Shown in pieces: positions 1 to 9,331 of a stretch of DNA of 64,000 nt. How positions within the stretch are numbered: position 1 is the first letter of the stretch; each line of letters opens with the position of its first letter. Both the position numbers and the translations under genes were made by a program. Below the pieces are notes generated by a model. It saw only the letters and a list, made by a program, of their open reading frames with translations, did no database searches and was not told where the DNA came from. The stretch covers positions 124,001 through 188,000 of the forward strand of contig JAHBTB010000004.1 in the NCBI GenBank assembly GCA_019638795.1, in the 5' to 3' direction. This stretch comes from Fimbriimonadaceae bacterium (GTDB lineage Bacteria; Armatimonadota; Fimbriimonadia; Fimbriimonadales; Fimbriimonadaceae).

Positions 1-87
1 GCGGCGACGGCGGATGGCCGTCCCGTCTCGGGCGGGTCGACTGTCCAGTACCTTGTGTTCCTCGTGGCCGCAAAACGGGCAGGTCAT
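1..87 (-). CDS. nrdR: NrdR transcriptional regulator, N-terminal fragment (cut by window edge)
   Basis: The first 29 codons read [18 protein letters not shown] followed by [11 protein letters not shown], which is the conserved NrdR N-terminus: a zinc ribbon starting CPFC, then the DSRP...DGTAIRRRR segment. NrdR is the zinc-ribbon/ATP-cone repressor of ribonucleotide reductase genes. The gene runs off the left end, so the second CxxC pair and the ATP-cone are not visible. The start codon lies one base after the aspS stop, so the two are probably cotranscribed. The identification is from motif recognition on a short fragment, but the match is very characteristic. Confidence 0.9.
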   Translation of the reverse strand, partial: MTCPFCGHEEHKVLDSRPARDGTAIRRRR

Positions 88-88
88 C

Positions 89-1915
89 TCATGGTTTCGG
101 GGCCGGTGTGATTTGCAGGCCCATGTCCTTCCACTGGGCTTCGTCCACGGTGCTGGGGGCGTCCATCATGGGGTCGTAACCATTGCCGATCTTCGGAAAG
201 GCCATGACCTCACGGATGTTCTCTTCGTCCATCAGGGCCATGACGAGACGGTCGATGCCCGGGGCCATGCCGCCGTGCGGAGGGGCTCCGTACGAAAACG
301 CCTCAAGGATGTGGCCAAACCGTTCTTGCTGGGCCTGCTTGTCGACGCCGATCAGGTCGAACACCCGCGCTTGCATCTCGGGCTGGTGGATCCGGATCGA
401 GCCTGACGCCATCTCGACGCCGTTGCAGACAAGGTCATAACAGTCCGCCCTCATCCGCCCTGGGTCGGTGTCGATGTACTGCATGTCGGCCGATTTCGGG
501 CTCGTGAACGGGTGATGGCTGGGGTCCCACCGCTGCTCGTCCTCGTTCCATTCGACGAGGGGGAAGTCCAGCACGTAGGCGAAGGCCAGCTTGCGCGGGT
601 CGCGGAGACCTCGGGCCGTGCCAATGTGAAGGCGGAGCTTGTTGAGGGCCTCGTTGGTGACCGCCCACGTGTCGGCGACGACGCAGACCAGGTCCCCGGG
701 CTCGGCTTGGGCCGCTTCGATCAGGCGGTCGGCCTCGTCCGGAACGAGGAACTTCGCCGCCGCACCCCGGACACGGCGTCCCTTGCCGGTACGGAGCGAA
801 CCCTCAATCTCGTTAGCGGGGTCCTCGACGTAGAGGCTGGCCATGCCTTTGGCCCCGGCCGACTTGCACAGCTCTTCTAGCTCGCCGACCTCCTTACGGC
901 TGAGCTTGGCACCCCCTTCATACCGGAGACCCCGGACGAAGTTCCCCGCCTCGACGGTGTTGGCGAAGACGCCAAATGCGGAGCCTTTGGACGCGGCGGT
1001 GTGGTCAAAGATCTCGACGCCGAACCGGAGGTCAGGCTTGTCACTGCCGTACTTGGCCAGGGCCTCGTCGTAGGTCATCCGGGCGAACGGCTGGACACGC
1101 TCCTTGTCGAGGTCGAACTCTTCGATGAGCCCGTTGACCACGTCCAGGGTCATCTCCTCGATCACGTTGAGGACGTCCTCCTGGTTCACATACGACATTT
1201 CAAGGTCAAGCTGGGTGAACTCCGGCTGACGGTCGGATCGCTGTGACTCGTCGCGGAAGCACTTGGCGATCTGGTAGTACCGCTCGATGCCCGCGACCAT
1301 AAGGAGCTGCTTGTACTGCTGGGGGCTCTGGGGAAGGGCGTAAAACTTGCCTGGCTCCAAGCGATAGGGCACGAGGTAGTCGCGCGCCCCTTCGGGGGTG
1401 GACTTCGTGATGATGGGCGTCTCGACTTCCAGAAACCCCTTGCTGTCTAGGTGGCGGCGGATGCGCGAGATCAGGCTCGACCGGACCGCGAGCTTGCGGT
1501 ACATGCTGGGCCGGCGCAGGTCGAGGTAGCGGTGCTTGATCCGCAGTTCCTCGTTGACCTTGCCCATCTGGGATTCATCGCTGACGGGAAAAGGGAGGAC
1601 GGCGGCCTGGTTCAGGACTTCCCAAGTCTCCGCGACGATCTCCACGTCGCCGGTGCCGATGTTGGCGTTCTTGTTGGCCCCGTCCCGCTCACGCACGGTG
1701 CCAGTGACGCTAAGGCAGGTCTCGGAACGGACTTCAGGCGTGCCCTTCTCCGGGTCGAAGATGATCTGGACCAAGCCAGACCGGTCACGGAGGTCGACAA
1801 ACAGCAAACCGCCTAGGTCGCGCACCTTGTGCGCCCAACCGTTGACCGTGACCTGGCGACCCGCGTCGGAGACGCGCGGCTCGCCGCAAAACATCGTCCG
1901 TTGCGTGAAGCCCAT
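89..1915 (-). CDS. aspS: Aspartyl-tRNA synthetase
   Basis: A 608-residue class IIb synthetase that charges tRNA-Asp in the cytoplasm. The N-terminal OB-fold anticodon domain (about 1-110, with [15 protein letters not shown]) is followed by the YLDLRRP segment, motif 2 ([20 protein letters not shown], about 217-236), a bacterial insertion domain, and motif 3 (GIDRLVMAL). The C-terminal [16 protein letters not shown] block corresponds to the family's FPK...D.m..APS signature. Length is typical of bacterial AspRS (about 590). The start at 1915 gives [12 protein letters not shown]; an internal Met at codon 8 is possible. nrdR follows after one base. Whether the enzyme is discriminating or also charges tRNA-Asn cannot be told from sequence alone. 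Confidence 0.97.
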   Translation of the reverse strand: MGFTQRTMFCGEPRVSDAGRQVTVNGWAHKVRDLGGLLFVDLRDRSGLVQIIFDPEKGTPEVRSETCLSVTGTVRERDGANKNANIGTGDVEIVAETWEVLNQAAVLPFPVSDESQMGKVNEELRIKHRYLDLRRPSMYRKLAVRSSLISRIRRHLDSKGFLEVETPIITKSTPEGARDYLVPYRLEPGKFYALPQSPQQYKQLLMVAGIERYYQIAKCFRDESQRSDRQPEFTQLDLEMSYVNQEDVLNVIEEMTLDVVNGLIEEFDLDKERVQPFARMTYDEALAKYGSDKPDLRFGVEIFDHTAASKGSAFGVFANTVEAGNFVRGLRYEGGAKLSRKEVGELEELCKSAGAKGMASLYVEDPANEIEGSLRTGKGRRVRGAAAKFLVPDEADRLIEAAQAEPGDLVCVVADTWAVTNEALNKLRLHIGTARGLRDPRKLAFAYVLDFPLVEWNEDEQRWDPSHHPFTSPKSADMQYIDTDPGRMRADCYDLVCNGVEMASGSIRIHQPEMQARVFDLIGVDKQAQQERFGHILEAFSYGAPPHGGMAPGIDRLVMALMDEENIREVMAFPKIGNGYDPMMDAPSTVDEAQWKDMGLQITPAPKP

Positions 1916-1956
1916 GCAGGTCGGAGAATACCTTTTTGAACCTGCGAGCCCGGGGT

Positions 1957-3255
1957 CTAGAGGTTGACGTACACACCGGCAGACGGGTCCACCGAGACAT
2001 GCCGGGCGGTGTCGTAGTCGGTGGGCGTCTTGGGATAACTGTGCACCGCCGGACGGCCGCCGTGGTTCTCGTAGGTGAGGTTGTAAACGTGGCCGTCCAC
2101 CTCGACAGAAAGCGACCTTGCCGGAATGGTGTCGGGGTAGGTGTGGGCTCGCTGACGGTACTGGACGGCGACAGCCAAGGCTTCGAGGCAGGCCACCATC
2201 TCATTGGCCCGAGTGATCGTCTGCCCCAGTTGGAAGGTGACCGGGGTGATCGTCCGGAGCATGTAGTGGTCGGTGCGGTCCTCCCGCTGAAGAGGCAGGA
2301 TCATCCGGTCTATCTCCAGGCCACGCTGCAGAGGGGTCGCCGTACGGTTCTTGGCCACTTCGATGCCTTTGGTGAAGTACCCCAGAAGGCCCGACTCCAT
2401 CGCCAGTTTAGACTTGGCGTCGGTGTGGGGCGGATGGGTGTTCAGGCCGTTCATGTTCAGGCTGCCAAGTTCTTCATGAGTCAGCTTGTCCGCTTCGCGG
2501 GTCGTGGCGACGAGCTCGTTCATCATCCGCACGCAGATCTTGTCGAGGCCCGGGCACGCCTCGGCATGCTGGACACAGCTCAAGGCGGATGTCAGTTGGC
2601 GCTCGGTGAGTCGAGGCGAGGCGAGGACGGCGGTCATGGCCGTGGCGAACGACCGGACACCCGCGTACCAGGTCACGACGGCATTGTCGTCGGTGTGGTC
2701 GGAAAGAAACCTCAGGAACGTCGCCAACCGCCGGAGTTGGTTGATCGCCGTGTCAAGGTCTCCCGTCTGGACGGTGTGGTGGACATCGATCATGACGACC
2801 CTGAACAGGGCCCTTTCCGCGGTCCGGTCGGTGGCCCGCAGAATCTTCCGATAATCGAGTTCGCCGGTGGGGAGGTAGCTGTGGCAGGACAGCACTTCTT
2901 CGACCAAGCCCCGCAGCTTGCCCGCGTTCGGTTGCCTGTCTAGCGTCGTGCTGTCGGCGAGCCCGTTCGCCACCGAGGCGAGGCGCCGGTCCCCGGCCAA
3001 GAGGCGTCGAATCTTGTCAAGGGCGGGCCGGGCGTCGCCTGCCGGAGTCGGCGCGGCGGGGACCGGGGCTGCCAACAAGCCAAGCTCCGTGGCCCGTTCT
3101 CGCAGGGCCGGTAACCGGGCGACGGGGTCGTGCACCTCGCGCTTGTCCTTGGCGAAGGCGACCAAGGACTCGCTCCCCCGCACACCAGCGTAGGTGAGTG
3201 CGACCAGCCCGACTCCGACCAGGACGATCCGCTTGGTCGACGACTCCATCGACAC
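1957..3255 (-). CDS. Unknown membrane-anchored protein
   Basis: A 432-residue protein with a short N-terminal hydrophobic stretch (about 8-24, IVLVGVGLVALTYAGV) that may be a signal anchor, then a mostly helical soluble region. The C-terminal 80 residues contain CLEALAVAVQYRQRAHTYPDTIP and a closing YPKTPTDYDTARHVSVDPSAG stretch; this 'column of Ala/Leu, then YP..., then DP' layout resembles poorly described secreted proteins of planctomycete-type bacteria. I do not recognise a named domain. It follows the PilB-like gene by 46 bases on the same strand, so it may be cotranscribed with it; a role in pili is only a guess from position. Confidence 0.8.
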   Translation of the reverse strand: MSMESSTKRIVLVGVGLVALTYAGVRGSESLVAFAKDKREVHDPVARLPALRERATELGLLAAPVPAAPTPAGDARPALDKIRRLLAGDRRLASVANGLADSTTLDRQPNAGKLRGLVEEVLSCHSYLPTGELDYRKILRATDRTAERALFRVVMIDVHHTVQTGDLDTAINQLRRLATFLRFLSDHTDDNAVVTWYAGVRSFATAMTAVLASPRLTERQLTSALSCVQHAEACPGLDKICVRMMNELVATTREADKLTHEELGSLNMNGLNTHPPHTDAKSKLAMESGLLGYFTKGIEVAKNRTATPLQRGLEIDRMILPLQREDRTDHYMLRTITPVTFQLGQTITRANEMVACLEALAVAVQYRQRAHTYPDTIPARSLSVEVDGHVYNLTYENHGGRPAVHSYPKTPTDYDTARHVSVDPSAGVYVNL

Positions 3256-3301
3256 CTACTCTACACGGCAACTGGCGTGGGGCGGCGTCTTTTTCGGTTT
3301 A

Positions 3302-4573
3302 CTAGTCCACCGCTTGGGTAAGGACGGCCTTCATCACCTCTTCCGGGGTGGTGATCCCGGCAAGAACCTTGGCCTTGCCGTCCTCGAGCATCGTGCGAAA
3401 GCCTTGCTTTCTGGCCACGCCCAATAATTCGGTGTATCCCGCGTTCTGCCAAATTGCTTGCTTGAGCTCGCGGTTACCCATGATGAGTTCGTAGACGCCG
3501 ATCCTGCCCTTGTATCCGGTACCACGGCACTCTGGGCACCCCTTGCCTTTCAGAAGCTTGGCGTTGGGCATGTCTGCCGCGGTGATGCCGAGCTGCTCCA
3601 AGTCCTCCCGCGGGTAGGGGAACGGCTCGGCGCACTTCGTGCAGTTCCGGCGCACCAGGCGCTGGGCCATGACGGCGACAAGGACGCCGCTGATCAGATA
3701 GGGCTCTCCGCCCATGTCCACCATTCGTCCGATGGACTCGATCGCGTTGTTGGTGTGAAGGGTGCTCAGGACCAAGTGGCCGGTCAGACCGGCTTGGATG
3801 GCGATGGCGAGCGATTCCGGGTCGCGGATTTCGCCGACCATCATCACGTCGGGGTCTTGCCGGAGGAAGGCGCGCATGACGCGCGGGAACCCGACCTTTT
3901 CGGAGACCTGCACCTGCGCCACGTTGTTATCGAACTCGTATTCGACCGGGTCCTCGACGGTGACGATGTTCCGCCGCTTGGCGTCCAGTTGGTGAAGGCT
4001 GGCGTAGAGGGTGGACGTCTTACCGGAACCGGTCGGGCCGGTGACAAGGATCAGGCCATAGGGGACCTGGACGGCCTTGATCCATTGGTCCCTCACGTCG
4101 GCGGGCATGCCGAGCGAGTCCAAGTCGACCTTCATCGCCGACGGGTCGAGAAGGCGCATGACGAACTTCTCGCCGTTGAGAGTGGGCACACAGGAGGCGC
4201 GGGCTGCCAGTCGGCGCCCGTCGTATTCCATGTCGATGCGACCGTCTTGAGGCTCCCGCTGTTCGTCGATCCTCATGCCGGCCGAGAGTTTGAGCCTCGC
4301 AAGGACGTTGGCCGCTTGCTCAGGCGGAAGTTGGCCGTTGTCATGGAGGACGCCGTCCTGGCGGAACCGGATACGGAGTTGGTCGCGCTCGGGTTGGAGG
4401 TGGATGTCGCTGGCCTTCGTGTCGAGGGCCTGCATCATGATGTTGTCGACGATGCCCACTGCCAGCGACATCTCGTTGCCGCCCATTTCGCGCGCTTGGC
4501 CTTGTTCACGGATGATGAGCCGGAACCGCTTTGCCGCGCCCCAGTTGTAGTTGTCCCCTCCGACGGTGCCCAT
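3302..4573 (-). CDS. PilB/GspE-family secretion or pilus assembly ATPase, short form
   Basis: A 423-residue hexameric ATPase of the type II secretion / type IV pilus extension family. It shows Walker A GPTGSGKTS (179-187), the Asp box VEDPVEYEF (206-214), Walker B DPDVMMVGEIRDPE (240-253), the His box LSTLHTNNA (269-277), and the zinc-binding pair CTKC (311-314) ... CPECRGTGYKGRIGVYE (346-362) that separates PilB/GspE from PilT. The start was placed at ATG 4573 because the region upstream in frame is Arg/Pro-rich and unlike the family. The protein lacks the N-terminal MshEN/T2SSE_N domain of full-length PilB (about 560 residues). No other pilus gene is adjacent, so pilus versus secretion function is open. 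Confidence 0.92.
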   Translation of the reverse strand: MGTVGGDNYNWGAAKRFRLIIREQGQAREMGGNEMSLAVGIVDNIMMQALDTKASDIHLQPERDQLRIRFRQDGVLHDNGQLPPEQAANVLARLKLSAGMRIDEQREPQDGRIDMEYDGRRLAARASCVPTLNGEKFVMRLLDPSAMKVDLDSLGMPADVRDQWIKAVQVPYGLILVTGPTGSGKTSTLYASLHQLDAKRRNIVTVEDPVEYEFDNNVAQVQVSEKVGFPRVMRAFLRQDPDVMMVGEIRDPESLAIAIQAGLTGHLVLSTLHTNNAIESIGRMVDMGGEPYLISGVLVAVMAQRLVRRNCTKCAEPFPYPREDLEQLGITAADMPNAKLLKGKGCPECRGTGYKGRIGVYELIMGNRELKQAIWQNAGYTELLGVARKQGFRTMLEDGKAKVLAGITTPEEVMKAVLTQAVD

Positions 4574-4642
4574 GGTCTTGTCTTGTCGCTCCCCTGGCGA
4601 AGCTCTGGCTATGTTACAGGAAAGCGTCCCCGAGCGTCGAGT

Positions 4643-4671
4643 GGCCCCCCAGACACCCGGTCCAGGGGGCC
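4643..4671 (-). terminator. Candidate hairpin downstream of the GH172-type gene
   Basis: GGCCCCC at 4643-4649 pairs with GGGGGCC at 4665-4671 around a 15-base loop, about ten bases beyond the stop of the 4681-6624 gene. No U-tract follows, so it could be a Rho-assisted or weak terminator, or simply GC-rich sequence. Confidence 0.35.
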
Positions 4672-4680
4672 GGCCCGGAC

Positions 4681-6624
4681 TCAGGACTTCAGCTTCAGGT
4701 AGTCGATGCCCAGCATGTGGCGCTTGGGCTCCGCCTTGGGGTTGTCGCGGACAAACACGGCTCTGAACCGGTGGTTGCCGGCGGAGAGGCGGTGGCTCCC
4801 CAGGGAGACGACGCGCCACCCGAACGCACCATAGAAATCGTGCTCACCCAGGTCGGTGTCGTCCAGATACAGATGGTGAACCCCGTAGTCGTTGGCATGA
4901 CAGAAGCTGCCCACCAGTTCGTAGACGCCGTCTTTCGCGACCGGAAGCTCCAACGTGATGTGGTCTCCCGGCTTCGGGTCTTGCCACCAGAGTTGGCTAC
5001 CGTTGGAAATGGAAGGGAACCCGCCTTGGATCGTCAGGTCACCGCCAACGTGCTCCAAGACCTTCATCTTCTCTCCTTCGATGGCACCAGGCACCGGCTT
5101 GGGGGCAACGTACTCGACCGGTTGGAGCATGGCGGTGTCCACCGGTCGGGCGGGAGACGAACCGGCCGACCCATACCAGAAACTGGTCCCTGCCCAGCTG
5201 CATGCTGAGTCGGCGCGCCAGTGCCAGGCCTCGATGACGAACTTCAGGCTCTTTGTGAAGGGGATCGAGTCGATGATGTGCCAGCGCAGGTTGCTGATCT
5301 GTCCGCCACATCCGGGGCCGTCGGCCCGCGGCTGGGCGTGGTACGGCTTTTGGAACACCTTGGGAGTGCTCCAGGCGTAGCCGAAGTAGTCCTCGGTCCC
5401 CGTCCCAAACGTGCTGGGGAACGACTCGCCGTCCACCCAGACTTTCTCGTCTCCCTCACCCCACCAGTCTGGGTTGGAATTGCCCACTTGGAGGCCGGTG
5501 CCGACATAACGGCCTTGGCCCTTCGCGTCAAGAAACAGGAGGTCACGGAAGGGTCGCGTCCCCGCGTCGTCGGCGAACCACTGGGCATGGAACCGGTAAA
5601 AAGGCTCGCGGACCCTTTCGGGTGAGATCCGTGCGGTCAGATCGACGGTCACGGCAGACTTGGCATGGTTCACCAAGCGGAAGACGGCCCTCTTCGCATA
5701 CGGCATCTTCCAGCGCGAGGTCAGCCGGCCGGCATTCTCGACGTGGGTCACCATCGTGTCGTACTTGGAGAGCCCGGGGGCGCAACCAAAGAAATCGGAC
5801 ACCGGCACACGGACACATGCCTCGCCGTCGAAGTCGATCTGCAGTTCAAGGTCGCGGAGTTGGGCGTTAGCCGGGCCCGCCTCGGCGGTAGCCCACTTGG
5901 GTGGCACCATCAAGGTGAGGTCTTCGACGACGCCATGGCCGATGGCCGTCAAGGTTGACGACCCTCCCGGGGCAAGCCGCATCTGCTTGCCCATTTCCTT
6001 CGTGCCACCACGCACCGGGTCCAACTTGGTGAACACCGCCGCGGCGGCACCGTGCTGGGCCTTGGCCATGGCATCAGTCGTGAACGTCGTGACGTTCACC
6101 GGCGACGTGTAGCTGCGGTAGTTGACGTGGTAGTAGAGACTCTTCGACCGTTCGTCGGAGTTGTCGACGGTGATCTTCAGGCTCTTGGCGTACGGAACGG
6201 GGAAGTAGAGGTCCCAACCGTTTGCCGCGCCATAGCCAAAGGGCGCGTGTTTCTCGCTGAGTAAGTCCGCCAACTTCTCGGTCAGGCGAGGCGTGGATTC
6301 GCCGTCGAAGTAGAACCGGACGACGCCGGCGGGGTTTGCCGACCAGACCCGCACTACGGCGCCGGGCCCCTTGAGGTCGGCCATGACGTGCTCGACCCGA
6401 CCGTCGACATGTTCATCGCGGAGGAAATGGCCGGCGTCCCCGTTGGCGAACCAGTCGGCATTTCCCGGGGTCTTGCTGCGCCGGTCGTAGCTGCTCGCTT
6501 GGCTGCAGGTGTAGGCCGGGCTTGGCGGCAGATACAACCGATGAAGGTCGGTCATCTCTGGCAACAGAGACTCGACGGAGACTTGGGGAGCAATCGCGGC
6601 GATCAGCAACGGCAACAACGTCAT
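4681..6624 (-). CDS. Secreted DUF2961 (GH172-type) glycoside hydrolase-like protein
   Basis: A 647-residue protein with an N-terminal hydrophobic segment (MTLLPLLIAAIAPQVSVES) consistent with a signal peptide. The body matches the DUF2961 family: RFYFDGE (about 104-110), YYHVNYR (about 164-170), GTGTEDYFGYAWS (about 409-421) and RWHIIDSIPF (about 448-457). The family founded GH172, which includes difructose-dianhydride and arabinofuranose-acting enzymes (established knowledge). After about residue 500 there is an additional beta-rich domain (VGGDLTIQGG..., ELPVAKDGVYELVGSF...) that looks like a carbohydrate-binding or lectin-like module. The substrate cannot be read from the sequence. It is probably exported to act on polysaccharide. 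The neighbouring genes on both sides are unrelated to sugar metabolism. Confidence 0.88.
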   Translation of the reverse strand: MTLLPLLIAAIAPQVSVESLLPEMTDLHRLYLPPSPAYTCSQASSYDRRSKTPGNADWFANGDAGHFLRDEHVDGRVEHVMADLKGPGAVVRVWSANPAGVVRFYFDGESTPRLTEKLADLLSEKHAPFGYGAANGWDLYFPVPYAKSLKITVDNSDERSKSLYYHVNYRSYTSPVNVTTFTTDAMAKAQHGAAAAVFTKLDPVRGGTKEMGKQMRLAPGGSSTLTAIGHGVVEDLTLMVPPKWATAEAGPANAQLRDLELQIDFDGEACVRVPVSDFFGCAPGLSKYDTMVTHVENAGRLTSRWKMPYAKRAVFRLVNHAKSAVTVDLTARISPERVREPFYRFHAQWFADDAGTRPFRDLLFLDAKGQGRYVGTGLQVGNSNPDWWGEGDEKVWVDGESFPSTFGTGTEDYFGYAWSTPKVFQKPYHAQPRADGPGCGGQISNLRWHIIDSIPFTKSLKFVIEAWHWRADSACSWAGTSFWYGSAGSSPARPVDTAMLQPVEYVAPKPVPGAIEGEKMKVLEHVGGDLTIQGGFPSISNGSQLWWQDPKPGDHITLELPVAKDGVYELVGSFCHANDYGVHHLYLDDTDLGEHDFYGAFGWRVVSLGSHRLSAGNHRFRAVFVRDNPKAEPKRHMLGIDYLKLKS

Positions 6625-6691
6625 GGACCGATTATGCGCGCATCGGGCCGGACAATGGTTGAGCGAAATGGCCGTCGTAAATGAACAGTGG

Positions 6692-7537
6692 CTAGCCTGT
6701 CAAAGGCATGTAGAGGCTGGGTTGGCGCGTCGCAAAGGGGTCGATCTCGTATTCTCCGGCGACAATGACGTTCCGTTTGTCGCGTGCCACCGTGAGGTCA
6801 ATGTCAGCGACCAAGAACTCCTCAGCTTCGCCCGCCTGGGCGACCGCGTTGCCGTAGGGGTCAAAAATGCCGCTTTGGCCAATGAATGTGAAGCCTCCCT
6901 CGCTGCCGACGCGGTCACATGCGGCCAGCCAAACTTTGTTTTCCCCGGCTCGGGTCGGGGCGATATGGCAGGGGGTGATGGAGGCACCGTTCGGCCAGTT
7001 GGTGGGCAGGACGATCAGTTCGGCCCCCAGCAAGGCGAGAGTCCGGGCGGCTTCAGGGACGCGTAGATCAAAGCATATGAGGGGCCCGATCTTGCCAATC
7101 TCGGTGTCCCACACGACGAGCCGGTCACCCGGACGCACAAACCGGTCGACTCCCAGGTGGGGGAGGTGCGTTTTGCGATAGACCCGGGACGGCGAGCCTG
7201 GCGTCAGCAGGAGGGCACCATTATAGAGTCCCAAGATGTCCCGTCCGACAAAGCCGACGACGACATGGACCGCGCCCGCGTCGACCGCTGACTGGAGCCT
7301 GTCCAGCACCGGATCCCACGAAGTCACCACCAAGTCCTCATTGGCATTGACCTCGACGGCGATCTTGGCCGCCTTATCTGCGTCGGCCACGGCATATCCC
7401 GTCAAGAACGCCTCGGGCAAGAGAAGGAGGTCGACTCCCTCCGCCTGGGCACGTTCGAGCCATTCGACGGACCGGCGGACGTTCGCGGCCGCGTCGCCAT
7501 ACACCACGTCGGACTGGGCGACCGCGACCCTGGTCAC
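6692..7537 (-). CDS. Carbon-nitrogen hydrolase (nitrilase superfamily)
   Basis: A 281-residue cytoplasmic amidase-like enzyme with the Glu-Lys-Cys triad of the nitrilase superfamily: E42 in LLPEAFLTGY, K121 in YRKTHLP, and nucleophile C154 in GPLICFDLRVPE. Length and motif spacing fit the omega-amidase/carbamoylputrescine amidase-like branches (usually 260-300 residues). Its ATG overlaps the stop of hom by four bases (ATGA), so the two are translated as a unit. The substrate is unknown; a metabolite-repair or amide-salvage role linked to amino-acid synthesis is inference only. Confidence 0.9.
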   Translation of the reverse strand: MTRVAVAQSDVVYGDAAANVRRSVEWLERAQAEGVDLLLLPEAFLTGYAVADADKAAKIAVEVNANEDLVVTSWDPVLDRLQSAVDAGAVHVVVGFVGRDILGLYNGALLLTPGSPSRVYRKTHLPHLGVDRFVRPGDRLVVWDTEIGKIGPLICFDLRVPEAARTLALLGAELIVLPTNWPNGASITPCHIAPTRAGENKVWLAACDRVGSEGGFTFIGQSGIFDPYGNAVAQAGEAEEFLVADIDLTVARDKRNVIVAGEYEIDPFATRQPSLYMPLTG

Positions 7538-8862
7538 TCTTCCACCCGGATCCAGTTCTCAATGCGTCGGACGCAGGGAAGGCCTTCGACCAAGCGGAGG
7601 GCGGCGACGAAATCTCCTTCGCGGCCGGTGTGAGTGAAGAAGACGATCTCCCCGAGGCCCGGTTGGTCTTTGGTGCGCATCTCCATCGCCGCCAAGCCGA
7701 CCCCGCCTTCTCCGAAGGCGGTGGCGATCTCTCCCAACGTCCCGGGCCGGTCGACGACCTCCATCCTCAGGTAGTAGCGGGTCTGGAGGTCGGCGATCGG
7801 CGAGAGGGCCTGTCCGGTGCCGTACGGGATGGCGCTCCCCGAACCGCCGACACAGATGTTGCGGACGACGTCGACGAGGTCGCCGACCACGGCGCTGGCG
7901 GTCGGGTCGGCCCCGGCCCCACGCCCGCTGAACATCAGGTCACCGGCAAAGTCGGCCCTGATCCAGACTGCGTTGTAGACGTCTTCGACGTGGGCGAGTT
8001 GATGGCTCTTGGGCAACAGCGCGGGGTGGACACGGACCTGCACCGTGCCGGGCCCGGACTCCTCGCAGACGCCAAGGAGCTTGATCCGGTAGCCCAACAT
8101 ATCGGCGTACTTGATGTCCGCCGCGGTGATCTTCCTGATCCCCTCGCGGTACACCCCGTCAAGGGGCACCTGCTTACCGAAGGAGATCGCCGCCAAGATG
8201 GAGACCTTGTACATCGTGTCGAAGCCGTCGACGTCGTTTGTCGGGTCGGCCTCGGCATATCCCTTTGCCTGGGCTTCGGCCAAGGCGACTTCAAAGTCCT
8301 TGCCCGTTTGGGTCATCTGGCTGAGGATGTAGTTCGTCGTCCCATTGAGGATGCCCATCAACTTGAGCACGTCGTTGCCGGCCAGCTGGTGTTTCAGCGG
8401 CTGGACGACGGGGATGCCCCCGCCGACGGCCGCCTCAAAGTGGAGGTCGAGTCCTAAGTCACGGGCCAGGGTGATCAAGCGGGAGCCGTGTTTGGCGATG
8501 AGCTCCTTGTTGGCGGTGACGACGTGCTTTCCGGCACGCAGGGCTGTCTCGATCAGGTCCGCGGCAGGCTGTTCGCCCCCCATCACCTCGATCACGACGT
8601 CGACGTCGGCCCTCGTCACGAGGTGCTTGAGGTCGGTCGTGAACTGGTCGCCGGGAAGGCTCCGGGGCTTCGACTCGTCGCGGATACCGATCCCGACGAC
8701 TTTGATGCGGGCGCCCGTCTTGTTCCGCACGGCCCCCACGTTGTCGTGGATCATCCGGTAGGTGCCTTCGCCGACTGTTCCAAAGCCGAGCAACGCGACG
8801 CGCACGGTGCGCGGTTCAGTTGATGTGGACGAGGGGGTCTCCAGGTTGGACAAGTTGGCCAT
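7534..8862 (-). CDS. hom: Homoserine dehydrogenase with C-terminal ACT domain
   Basis: A 442-residue enzyme that reduces aspartate semialdehyde to homoserine on the way to Thr and Met. It has an N-terminal Rossmann motif (VALLGFGTVGEGTYRM, about 22-37), the conserved middle region (GGGIPVVQPL; LNGTTNYILSQM; AQAKGYAEADPTNDVDGFD), and a C-terminal ACT domain (YYLRMEVVDRPGTLGEIATAF, about 365-385) of the kind that mediates Thr feedback. The ATG at 8862 makes a 47-base overlap with accB; a GTG at 8805 just before the Rossmann motif is an alternative without a visible ribosome-binding site. Next gene downstream is the nitrilase-family enzyme with a four-base overlap. Confidence 0.96.
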   Translation of the reverse strand: MANLSNLETPSSTSTEPRTVRVALLGFGTVGEGTYRMIHDNVGAVRNKTGARIKVVGIGIRDESKPRSLPGDQFTTDLKHLVTRADVDVVIEVMGGEQPAADLIETALRAGKHVVTANKELIAKHGSRLITLARDLGLDLHFEAAVGGGIPVVQPLKHQLAGNDVLKLMGILNGTTNYILSQMTQTGKDFEVALAEAQAKGYAEADPTNDVDGFDTMYKVSILAAISFGKQVPLDGVYREGIRKITAADIKYADMLGYRIKLLGVCEESGPGTVQVRVHPALLPKSHQLAHVEDVYNAVWIRADFAGDLMFSGRGAGADPTASAVVGDLVDVVRNICVGGSGSAIPYGTGQALSPIADLQTRYYLRMEVVDRPGTLGEIATAFGEGGVGLAAMEMRTKDQPGLGEIVFFTHTGREGDFVAALRLVEGLPCVRRIENWIRVEE

Positions 8863-9313
8863 TGCTTGCGTTGATCTCCGTGACGACCCCGGCGACAGTG
8901 GCGGTGATCTCGTTAAAGACTTTCATTGCCTCGATCAATCCGACGACCTGGCCGGGCTCCACGCGGTCGCCGACTTTGACAAAGGCAGGGCTGCCCGGAT
9001 TGGGCGAGATGTAGAAAACCCCCGTCATCGGACTGTAGACCGGGGTCCCTTTCGCTGCCGCCGGGGCGACGGGCGCAGGGCGCGGGGCACGTTTGACGGG
9101 TGCGGCTGCGGGGGCAGGCCCGCCGGAGACCACGGTCGCGGCGGGTGCGCCGACATACGACAGGTGCAACACCGTGTCACCGTCTTTGTACTTCACCGTG
9201 TCGAGCCCAAACTCGTCCATGAGGTCGACGAGCTCCTCGATTTTTCCCGGGATGTCGGACACGTGACTATTATGGTGTGGACCGGGGCCCGGAGTCGGCC
9301 AATCGTGGGACAT
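8816..9313 (-). CDS. accB: Biotin carboxyl carrier protein of acetyl-CoA carboxylase
   Basis: A 165-residue BCCP. The N-terminal helical part (IPGKIEELVDLMDEFGLDTVKYKDGD) is the family's typical dimerisation segment, followed by an Ala/Pro-rich linker (about 58-90) and the biotinyl domain with EAMKVFNEI; K131 is the biotin attachment residue. It carries CO2 on biotin for malonyl-CoA synthesis. The ATG at 9313 has a GGAAGG about 12 bases upstream; a GTG at 9262 (VSDIPGK) would give the more usual N-terminus and cannot be excluded. Unlike in many genomes, accC is not adjacent. Confidence 0.95.
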   Translation of the reverse strand: MSHDWPTPGPGPHHNSHVSDIPGKIEELVDLMDEFGLDTVKYKDGDTVLHLSYVGAPAATVVSGGPAPAAAPVKRAPRPAPVAPAAAKGTPVYSPMTGVFYISPNPGSPAFVKVGDRVEPGQVVGLIEAMKVFNEITATVAGVVTEINASNGQLVQPGDPLVHIN

Positions 9314-9331
9314 TCCCAGTGGCCCTTCCGA

